From Onchidella celtica (lineage: Eukaryota; Mollusca; Gastropoda; Systellommatophora; Onchidiidae), in NCBI GenBank assembly GCA_963931925.1, contig OZ007569.1, positions 14,372,663 through 14,436,662 of the forward strand: 64,000 bases of DNA, given 5' to 3'. Positions 55,451-64,000 of the stretch are shown piece after piece. Both the position numbers and the translations under genes were made by a program. Under the pieces are notes generated by a model. That model searched no databases, was not told the origin of the DNA, and saw only the letters and a list, made by a program, of their open reading frames with translations. Position 1 is the first letter of the stretch; every line of letters starts with the position of its first letter.

Positions 55451-56841
55451 TATGATTAGTTACACTCACAATAGGTCTCTACAGGAGATCTATTAATGTT
55501 AATGGACAGGTATCCGGATAAATTCACGCAATAGCCCGTCTGACAGTGTACTATGTTATCACTGTAGTATTTACGTTAATCCGATACGCGATAAAAAATA
55601 TTTACTTGTTTAACTCCGCGATTATTAATCCCTGAGGCGATTTGCACTCGTCGGGTCGACGTCCCTAGTAGACGACAAAATACAAACAATGTTCCTTCTT
55701 CAATGAAATCGCAGTGTCCTTACTGTTATCACTGCCGATGTAATATATAAATACACGTGAATCAACGAATATTAGATCGTTGATTAATATTTTTAGCTAT
55801 TTTTCTATAGCTCTTGTATAATTGCAATTGCAAGGTAATTTTATTACCGGTAGTTCTCTTTAAAGAACAATAACTTCAGTAATTATATACTGGATATTCA
55901 AGGCAGGTGCACAACTGCACTTGAATGGGGAATCAATATTCCCAATATATAAATATATACTCTGGCGTATCAGCCTTATACGTCACAATAACCAGATAAA
56001 CTCAATCAATGCGTCAATGTAGACACATGACTCACACAGGCATTATATTAAACAAAGGAATGTACCAACACGATAATGATAAAGGTCTAATGAAAAAAAA
56101 AAATACACCAAACACGACGCTAGACAAACAAGAAAAGACGAACGATAACAGACCCTACAAGTTCTGAATATAATTACAGATAGGTGAGAAGAGGACAAGA
56201 GAGACGTCTTCCTAAAACAACGAGGAAGATGGAACGCTACAATCTAAACAAAGTGTACAGATCCCTATCAAAGTCCGTTCTCGCGAATGCGACTTCCCAC
56301 AGTTTCAATAACCACTGGTGTTGCGAGACCGCACAATCTGTCGTCGAGACGGCAGAGTCTGCGACCAAGCCACCACTTTGGCAGGGGGGACCCGCAAACG
56401 TAAGAACGCCCTCGCCACCGCCCGTGAGTTCCTAAACACAGAGAAAAAGTATAAAAAGCCTGTAAAACACCAGGAGGAACACTCAACTCCCCAGACGCAG
56501 ACAAAATTTTAGGATGGAATCACTTAACTCAAGGAACTGGTGGAGATTCCTTTAGCCTTTGCGTACACCACAGTCAGTCTTTTTTGTCTTTCACCGTTCA
56601 GTTATGTTGACGTCTCCTTGGCCTCGATCCTCGGGTCAATGGGAGAGCCGGAAATATGTGGAACAAATAATGAAGAAAGCAGTATACAAACTAAATAATA
56701 AATAATTTTAGACTAGCTCAACGTGCGAGACCACGTGAGCACTGAAACTGAAAAGAAACAAAAGTTAATCAAAGAGAAAAACGATATACTCTAATCTAAA
56801 TAAACTATAAACTAAACAATGGTGTGTAGTGTCCCCTCCAG
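55451..56841 (-). other. Element B 5' leader, 1.39 kb
   Basis: This unusually long stretch between the 5' LTR and the Gag start is AT-rich and has no domain-bearing frame (an 83-codon plus-strand frame at 56184-56435 is probably chance). Next to the LTR the minus strand reads TGGAGGGGACACTACACACC, starting with TGG one base inside the LTR, which is where a primer-binding site belongs. I do not recognise the matching tRNA. Confidence 0.6.
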
Positions 56842-58077
56842 TGTCGCGATGTGGGTTACATGGGGATATTTCGACTGACACTCTTTCGAGGTCCGCTCCC
56901 ACAATCGACGAACACACAAAAGTAAATACTTGCACTCTAAAAACTAAATAAATCAATTGCTTTCAATTTTAGCAGAACTGTAGGGCAGTTTAATTACAGG
57001 AATTAATGTAACAAATATAATTATAAATATAAATATCAATTCAAAGGCAACTGAATCTAACTAATGGAACTACAGCTTTTATAAAGACTAACGAATTCAA
57101 TCTAACTACTTGCAGGTCATATGAGTTATATGGCAAATAGAATCCGCGCACGTGGCGACGGATCTAACAGTTTAAATTCTATTAATTCAATGAGACATGT
57201 TAGGATATGGACATTTCCTCCAGACACGCCATGGAGAATGCTTGTACAACCATGCGTTGTCTGGTGGTAGCTCTGAAACTGTCTTCAAAAGTAAGTAGAA
57301 CGGTTCACTTTCATCATTACAAATTAGTATGGACTCTCACCATGCGGCCCTCACTGGGAGTGAGAGCGCTGGATGTAAACGCTGTGGGTTTATATCAAAC
57401 CAAGTAGCTTAGGCTCTGGAGCTTTAAATCAGGCCCCTCACAATGGACTGCTCAACTGCGTCTCTATGTCTCTCATCTGGCTGAGGACTATCGCCGACCA
57501 CCTCGTAAATGGATTGTCTACATGTGGCCCAGAACTAAGTTCTGTATGGCCTTAAATACTGGACTGCATCTGCAGCTTACCGTCTAATTCCTCAATTGTG
57601 ATTGGTGCAACCACTTCTAGCTCAGCTGCCGAACTGAGTTATTTTAAGTAACAGCCCAACGCAACGACCTTGGGTCGACATCAAAGGTCGAATTACTTCA
57701 TACAATATAATGTAATTTTATAGCAATAAATTCTTAACATGTTCAAAACCCCGAGCTTTTACTCTGGATCACGGTATTTTCTATACGTCAACAGACGTCT
57801 CAATAACATTTAATTCCTACTCACCCCTTCCCTCTTTACTAACCCTAGTTCAAAACACGAGATACAACAAGTGCTCAGTCATGCACACCTACGCTGTCCG
57901 TCTATCCTTCCCCACATCTTCTGTCTATCTATTATAAAAAAAACTGTTCAAAACAACTTGTTTACGAGACCAAGTTATGCTGGCTCGCACAATAATTACG
58001 TTTGTAAAAATTACTCACTGCTCTCTCACAAAAATTTAGTCAGTGGAAACATTTATGAATTAAATCTGTTCTTGACA
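56842..58077 (-). repeat. Element B 5' LTR (right copy)
   Basis: 1236 bp, nearly identical to 49148-50382. It is followed by the GTGGT duplication. Confidence 0.93.
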
Positions 58078-58082
58078 GTGGT

Positions 58083-59939
58083 AACTTCTGGAAAAATCTA
58101 GACGTGGCTGTCATTAATGAATTGAGCTATTTAAAGGAGATCTAGGACCAAATGAACATGGGGTATATAAAATAAATGTAGTTCATGACATAATGCCCAT
58201 TATTACTGAAGCATTGCAGTTTGTCTCTCTTGTAAATCTACAAGACCAAAGAAAATTTGCATTCACTACAATTTAACACAGTTTAGACTGTGTCTACCAA
58301 TGTTTCAACATTCAAATCATTCACCCCAATTGCAGCAATAAAAAAATGTACCAAAAAATTCACACTCGATACATAACCAATGTGACCTCATAGAGATGAT
58401 AAATTTAATTCTGTCAAATGTACTAACTGAGCATCCTGACTTTCACATTATATGAATTTCAAGAGCAGTGACAATTTGCATAGAGATCTGTTATTGTGCA
58501 ATCAGAAACAGGGATGTTATGAAACACACTGGCAACTTTGACATTCTTTTGTTTAATTATAAAGTATCTCTATTTGTGCATGCAGGGTTGGATGACTATC
58601 TAACCTGAAGGCACTTACAAAAAAAAATCAACCATCAAATTGAAAAAAACAATATGATAAAGAAATCACTGATGGAGAAAATTCACAAACTTTATATAAA
58701 ATAATCGGCCAATCACCATAAAAATCATATAATAATAACAATATGTCAAATGTCTCTTTACAAGAGATGGATCATTCCAACCTCCACTGCTCTGACACCT
58801 TTTCAAAGAATCTTGTGGCTCATCTTGGTCAAGAAGGACATAAACATGAGCTTCCAATGAATAGACTTGTTTGCACATAACAAGTTCAAAATAAACATTA
58901 ACATACTTGACCCTCAATTTTCTTAGAGGTTTGAATTCAAAGACATTAAGAGTGGAATGCATTAAGATCTAGAAATGAGAGCTGATCCTATTTACACATT
59001 TAAAGCATGCAGAAATCATGCTAGTAATGATACAGTAAGGCCCCCGTCGATCATGAAACGATCATTGTTGTGCATCCAGTTTATCAATTGTCCTGTCCTG
59101 TCTGGTTGTCTGGGGCAGCGTCGTGGTCTGTGACTGTGGAGACCAATGTGCGAGTGGTAGTCTCTCACACAGACATAACATTAATGCACTGTCTCTGGTC
59201 TGTAGAAGCTAATGCACTCCTTTCTTCGGGCCCGCTTCTCCGCCTTAGAATTCATCAGCTTCTCCTCCCCCACCCCGAGGTGCTGGTTCAGTACTGAATC
59301 AAAAGATAAACGGCAAGAAATTTTATGTATTTGTGACATTATTTTGACTTCAACAACTGTCATGAAGATAAGCTGTCAGTCTGACCAATGGATGCAATTG
59401 TGATAGCCGATTGCAAATTATACTAAAAAACTTCATGAACATTGCTTCAGTGAAGTTAGACCATAATGCATACACAGGTATTGTCAGATACAAGCGATCA
59501 ACTGAGAGACATGCATAATTTATGCTGGGATATCTCCAAGCTAAATGCTTATGTAGGACTACGGCATGCTAATTTTTGCAGACACATAAATGAAATCATC
59601 TGGTTGTGATTGATGCAACAAACACCAAATCTACATACTGTCGGGTATTTGCCCTATTGTTATATGTCAATGTGCACTTTTGCCTTTTCAAGAAAATGAT
59701 TGAAGTTTGGTCAGTAAAAGGGCCAAAATGCATATAAAATTATGTCACAAACATGTATCGCGAAAAGTTTTTAACCAATTGGAATTACACTTATACATAA
59801 TGAAATTAGGAGTCAGAGAACCACTTTCATGACAAAACCTCAATATCGGCTTCACAGAAGGCAAAAGGTTATCTTCCAACTTAAACAAATGCTGCCATAC
59901 TAGTTAACCTGTAATGCTTGTGAATATCTACCTGCAGAA
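58083..59939 (-). other. 3' flank and possible 3' UTR of the CINP-like gene
   Basis: This is AT-rich sequence downstream (minus strand) of the CINP-like stop codon. I saw no canonical AATAAA on the minus strand here; an ATTAAA variant is at 58552-58557. Open frames have no domain. Confidence 0.5.
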
Positions 59940-60139
59940 TCATATCACATGCCCAGTTTCTTTCAGCAAAGCCTGAATATGGTCACGACAAGAGGACTGC
60001 ATGTATGGCTGATGCATCCAGCAAGTGGAGTAAAACATGGCAGTTGACCTGTCCTCAGCAAAGGCCACCTGTTTGATTAACTCCCTTTTAAACATCAACT
60101 CTTGCTTAAAGTTCTGGTAAATCTCTTTCACTGTGCATG
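59940..60139 (-). CDS. CINP: CINP-like terminal exon
   Basis: The acceptor TTTTTTCATAG precedes 60139. Two bases complete the split codon and 65 more codons run to TGA at 59942-59940. It encodes KEIYQNFKQELMFKRELIKQ, then the conserved WMHQPY and LLKETGH motifs that end CINP proteins. Confidence 0.92.
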
Positions 60140-63100
60140 CTATGAAAAAAGTGTAAAGACAACAAATGTAAGAAAAAGTATATGTGTTACATTTCTTTTT
60201 TACATTCTAGAGCAGATACATACAATAAAAGTTGCACTTTTGCTAAATACACTATGCGTTGACAACACTCAATGACATAATGTGACGGTGTCACAAATAT
60301 TACGGTGGTCTGAAGACATGGCCGAAGGTGTCGGGTGCTTGGACTCTTTAACAACCCGAATACCTGCATGGACCAAGACGACTCGGGCGTGTCAGGATGC
60401 TTAAAGGGTGTGAATGATCCCGATGTCGTGGAATTCCCGTACCCAATGAGCTTGAAGTAGGTTTGGCGCTGGGTAAAATGCATTTCATTTCGTCAATCCG
60501 AGCACAGCGTCATTCCTAGGCCGGACACTCAGACTAAAAGGATGGTTGTTGTTTCTTTGTTCCAAATAGCTTTGTTCTCATTGAAACTTAGAGAATTTCC
60601 TTTACTCTGTTGTGAATATTACCTATTATATCATTCCTATGCCTGTATGTTCAATGCTGTATAGTGTGGCTGGATGATCAGTCCTAAGCACGTGGTTAGT
60701 TGCAGAGGTTATGGTCACCTAGATTGGCTGTAATAAGAGTTTGATGCTACACTGTATGTTAAGTAATATCGATGCTGTGGTCTTTTTCAGTTACTTCACT
60801 GTGTTTGGCAGTACATTATGGTCTATGATACTACTGATAAGGAGGGATGTTGGTTGGTTCGTACATGTACACTTGAATAAATATTTTCATGTTAACCAAG
60901 AAGGTGATATGTGCGGGAACGAGGTGTTATGCAGTATATTGTCCTAATTGTTGCAGGCTGTGTGCATTACTGTGTGAAGACAGCCGATACTGGGGCATTG
61001 TGACACCTTACAATGGCTCTGGGCCCAGCCAGCCTGTCCATGGTTAGTGAATATTATGAACGAAAGTAACAAAGTTGGTCATTTTCTCCCAGTTTTCACT
61101 GATGAAAAACCTACCGACAGATGCCCTTATGCAGCATGCCCTAGTATTACATCGCAATTCATCATTTCAGACACAGAACGGTTTCTCAAATATGCAGATG
61201 GCCTCTTTCTTCTCATTTCACATGTAGACAACAACCAACATCAAAGTAAAATTTCCCCAAGATTTTCCCCAGTTTGAACTTCAGACCGCCAGCACTATTA
61301 CATGAGTATGACGAATAGTTACGAACAGTTGCATCGTAATAAACGTAGTCGAACGATACGATTTTGTTAGATATAGTAGGGGTGACAGGATAGATCAGAT
61401 AAACAAGCAAAAACAGTGTGGAAAAAACAACATGAAAAAATTATAGTTGCGGCAACCGAATAAACAAAACACGAGGAGCAGCATTGCTATACAATATTAT
61501 ATTGATTTCCCGCAGGACTCGGTCTACAATATGTAGGCCACAATATCGGCCTCCCGTGTTGTGTGAGGAGGCCAATACAATGGCCTCCCACAGGACTAGG
61601 GTTAAGAAATTGATCTCAATCTGATATTTGTGTTCAAATTATACAGTTCCAGCTGCAATTGCATTCCTTCAAATGTTGCCCAGAAATTCATTCTTTTCAC
61701 TATTCTTCCCAAATATTCCCATAGGCCAAGATATTATCAGAATGGGAAAAGATCATGGGATGAGTTAATAAATAAGTTAAAGCAGTAGAATGCATAGATC
61801 ATCAGTGGTGAGTTAGGGAATACAAAACCCTGACAGGTAATCTGAGCACATGACGGGGCTTTTGATCACTATACCTAGGACAACTTTGATTACAGGCATT
61901 ACAGGTACTCTTTAGGTGAATGCATAATGATCATGAAAATACATACTAAGAACAACTTTTTTTATCCGTTCTATGATCTTTAGCAAAGGTGAGTTTTGTT
62001 TATGTCAAGAACAGGCTTCTCTATATCATAAAAGACCTTGCTACCTACCAATTTGAGCCAGATTCATAGTGGAAAACAGAACTGAGTTATCTGAATTCTG
62101 TTTGTCCAACTTCTGTAAGGAGGTGAGGCCTTCAGCCATTTCCACCTTATGATGCATCTTGACTTCAATCGCACCCTGACAAAGTAAACAATTACCAGAC
62201 AAATTAATGAACACTCACTTATGGACCACTGAACAGACAAATCATTGGGATCATGGACATCTATACATTGTATGTAATTTGTACAGTTTTGTATATTGCA
62301 CAATTATATTGTTTCTCCCCAATTTATTTCATAATGAAGGACAGATAAAAAATTCAGGCAACCCAAAAATGATCTCCATTTTGAATGTTACACAGTTAAC
62401 TGTAACAGGCATTAGTGAGCACAACAGATTGCTATTCTCATTCTTGGAACTGCCATTATTGGGAATAAATTTGAAACAACAAATCAGAACTTCCTTGAAT
62501 TGCATCAACTTAAACTCCTGTTCCCAAGAGGTTATTTCTTCAATTTCCTTTTAGTGCCAGGAAAAATTATGCCTTTTTACATAAAATTATATATTTCCCT
62601 ATCTTTCTGAATTTAATCTTTTGAACAATTTTGTCCTTTGAAACACATCCCGACATAGTGAGAAAATTCATAGTAAGGGATCATTCAAAAATACCATGGC
62701 TTCCACAACATTAGTCAGGAGATCACAAATAGGATTCAACTCCATAGGAGGCACAGTAGTACAGGTTTCTCTACCAGGCTCCTGTCTCCAATGTTTTCCT
62801 GGCTCCATTTGCTCTGAAGGATCATACTGAGTATTGAATCTGCAAAGAATGGTACCATTCATGATTATAATGTTTAATGTGGTTTTTCTATGTCAGACCA
62901 TTCATTTGGAATCAAACACCACGATTGTTCTCTTTATCATAAGCTTCATTCCTCACACTCCCTGATGGGCTATGCACAGACAAAAATAAGCACATCATCA
63001 AGCATGGATACAATCAGATTCTCTTTCGTTTCCATCACTGGGCCTCACTCAATGCATAATTTGTGTGTGGGTTGATATTTGCTTACTACTGCATAAATGT

Positions 63101-63909
63101 TGACTTTCTTCTTGCCTTATTGAATTCATGTAAAAATGAGCAGTTGGCATTTAAAGTTGTTGCATGAGATGAATGAATCTAATATCTAAGAGACTTTACC
63201 AGTGAACACTTTATTTTGGTGTTTCAAAACAAAAAAAAAAGAACATGAAACTGATGATGATATTTTGTTAAAATACTGTAAAGAACAAAACAAAAAAACA
63301 AATAGACAATAAGGAAATGTTTCAAAACATGGTAACTCTAAATATTAAAGCAGAGTATAACAAATTTGTTTATATTGTGTACAGATGTATAATGCAAATC
63401 TCAATCTGTATGCTATTTTGAACAGTGTGTTTTGTCCCATACTTCAACTTTAGCCACACAGATGGTGCAGTTAAATAAATACACATTAAATCATTAATTA
63501 CAAACAACGCACTGTCGGAAAAACATGTCTTAAAATCAGTCAAACTGGGGATTTTAATACACCTCCATTAAGAACGGCTTCCTCCTTGGATGGGTTTCAA
63601 CAGTGCCCTTTTAAAAGTCTCTAATCCTCTGGCCCAATATTTCCTGTTAATACCCAGAATTTAGTGTTCACAGTAGTAAAACACCATAATGAATTATAAG
63701 GGGATAAAATGATCATAGTTTCAAGTATGACAAACTTACAACTCACACTTTCTCAATTAAAATGTTTGAAATCTGTGTAATCAGATTCATGCCTTTCGTA
63801 TTCAGTGACTCCCACTTCAATGCAAGATTATGCAAATCTGCTGCCATATCCTTGACCTTACGTGGCACTCCAGTCAAATTGACATTAGCTTGATGCGTCA
63901 CTTGTGGTC
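59940..63909 (-). CDS. CINP: CINP-like CDK2-interacting protein, 5'-partial, four exons
   Basis: Exons 63747-63909, 62695-62839, 62049-62175 and 59940-60139 join in frame to about 210 residues plus stop; human CINP is about 212. All junctions are GT-AG and phases match (2, 0, 1). The N-terminal motif VPRKVKDMAADLHNLALKWE matches the ARKIKDNAADWHNLILKWE motif of CINP, and the C-terminal WMHQPYMQSSCRDHIQALLK with final KETGH matches its WLHQPY...LLETGH end. CINP is a small helical nuclear protein reported to bind CDK2/CDC7 and replication-origin factors, to bind ATRIP in the ATR checkpoint, and to be part of the SPATA5-SPATA5L1-C1orf109-CINP ATPase complex. The first coding exon lies beyond the right edge. 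It is convergent with the ZNF839-like gene, as in human. Confidence 0.9.
60140..62048 (-). other. CINP: CINP-like intron 3 (numbered from first visible exon)
   Basis: 1.9-kb intron bounded by GTAGGT and CATAG. It contains a slightly GC-richer patch at about 60280-60540 with a 98-codon open frame that has no domain. No repeat family is recognised. Confidence 0.75.
62049..62175 (-). CDS. CINP: CINP-like middle exon
   Basis: The acceptor TACTTTGTCAG and the donor GTAGGT bound 42 codons plus one base. It encodes GAIEVKMHHKVEMAEGLTSL then QKLDKQNS and LFSTMNLAQI, which correspond in order to the IQVKMEKL...GICELE and PLFHTWP segments of CINP. It was too short and too poorly framed by ATG to appear as a clean open frame. 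Confidence 0.88.
62176..62694 (-). other. CINP: CINP-like intron 2
   Basis: Bounded by GTATTT and TTGTCAG. No other feature is seen. Confidence 0.75.
62695..62839 (-). CDS. CINP: CINP-like second visible exon
   Basis: The acceptor TTTGCAG and the donor GTATTT bound one base plus 48 codons. It encodes FNTQYDPSEQMEPGKHWRQE and ends MELNPICDLLTNVVEAM, which occupies the place of the EELEKLCEELQATLDGL helix in CINP. The first half is poorly conserved, as in the family. Confidence 0.85.
62840..63746 (-). other. CINP: CINP-like intron 1 (numbered from first visible exon)
   Basis: Bounded by GTGAGT and TTTGCAG. It is AT-rich with no exon or repeat recognised. Confidence 0.75.
63747..63909 (-). CDS. 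CINP: CINP-like first visible exon
   Basis: The acceptor TTTTTATAG precedes 63909 and the donor GTGAGT follows 63747. The exon has two bases, 53 codons and two bases, so an upstream exon with the start codon must lie beyond 64000. It carries the family's most conserved stretch, VPRKVKDMAADLHNLALKWE followed by SLN. Confidence 0.92.
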
Positions 63910-64000
63910 CTATAAAAAGTAAAAATGTGTATTATTTAAAAATTTCAATATCAGTATTGCATTCTGATGTACATAATACAGGAAAAGTTGGTAGAAATGT
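63910..64000 (-). other. CINP: Upstream intron of the CINP-like gene, cut by the window edge
   Basis: AT-rich sequence ending in the TTTTTATAG acceptor. The remaining 5' exon is not in the window. Confidence 0.7.

Larger units (their letters stand above)
49148..58077 (-). mobile_element. Element B: Gmr1-type LTR retrotransposon with broken frame, 8930 bp
   Basis: Direct LTRs at 49148-50382 and 56842-58077 begin TGTCGCGATG and end TTCTTGACA. The flanking 5-bp duplication GTGGT is at 49143-49147 and 58078-58082. The minus-strand interior has Gag, protease, integrase, then RT and RNase H, the same order as in element A. Two single-base frame breaks interrupt it. The LTRs differ at a handful of places (a small A/T-run indel near 49330 and single changes near 49913, 50093, 50097 and 50130), so it is older than element A but still young. 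The 1.4-kb leader is much longer than that of element A. Confidence 0.93.

Noticed and set aside
56184-56435. 83-codon plus-strand frame in the leader of element B, considered as an accessory or antisense gene
   Set aside because: No motif, opposite to the element's coding strand, and within chance length.
60187-60483. 98-codon minus-strand frame in the CINP-like intron, considered as an extra exon
   Set aside because: The exons on both sides join in matching phase without it and the protein matches CINP directly; no domain is visible.

Overview
This is a eukaryotic, animal nuclear window. The evidence is spliced genes with GT-AG introns, long AT-rich noncoding stretches, many microsatellites, MITE/SINE-like repeats and two LTR retrotransposons. 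The frequent acatgta/catgtac words and the repeat style suggest a lophotrochozoan, most likely a mollusc. The species assignment is an inference and is weak.

Layout: positions 1-27115 contain no recognisable protein-coding exon. They hold CT/CA microsatellites, G/C homopolymers, a near-perfect hairpin element (5237-5382), a 193-bp tandem repeat (18350-18912), a LINE-like 3' tail (about 15700-15838), a dispersed ~300-bp repeat (21423-21719, again at 26203-26504) and a TA-flanked Tc1/mariner-type MITE (25858-26123). This region is either 5' intron of the next gene or intergenic. Positions 27116-34458 (+) hold five exons of a ZNF839-like gene: an atypical C2H2 finger, two short conserved helical exons (the DUF4764-type region) and one very long Ser/Thr-rich last exon. 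A tRNA-Pro-derived SINE lies in its first visible intron. Positions 59940-63909 (-) hold the last four coding exons of a CINP-like gene (cyclin-dependent kinase 2 interacting protein); its first exon lies beyond the right edge. ZNF839 and CINP are also adjacent and convergent in human, so this is a deeply conserved gene pair.

The interval between the two genes (about 25 kb) is mostly filled by two full-length LTR retrotransposons in the same (minus) orientation, only 60 bp apart. Element A (41589-49087) has 1352-bp LTRs with no difference seen between them, a CTAAC target duplication, a tRNA-Leu primer-binding site and one intact 1495-aa Gag-Pol frame. Element B (49148-58077) has ~1.24-kb LTRs differing at a few sites, a GTGGT target duplication and a Gag-Pol frame broken twice in A-rich runs. 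Both have the Ty3/gypsy type of RT and integrase, but the domain order is Gag-PR-INT-RT-RNaseH (integrase before RT, as in Ty1/copia). This is the signature of the Gmr1 lineage.

The most notable content is therefore (1) two neighbouring Gmr1-type elements, one apparently very young and intact; (2) the conserved ZNF839-CINP pair, stretched apart by those insertions; and (3) a set of hairpin and inverted-repeat elements that could not be assigned to named families without a database search.
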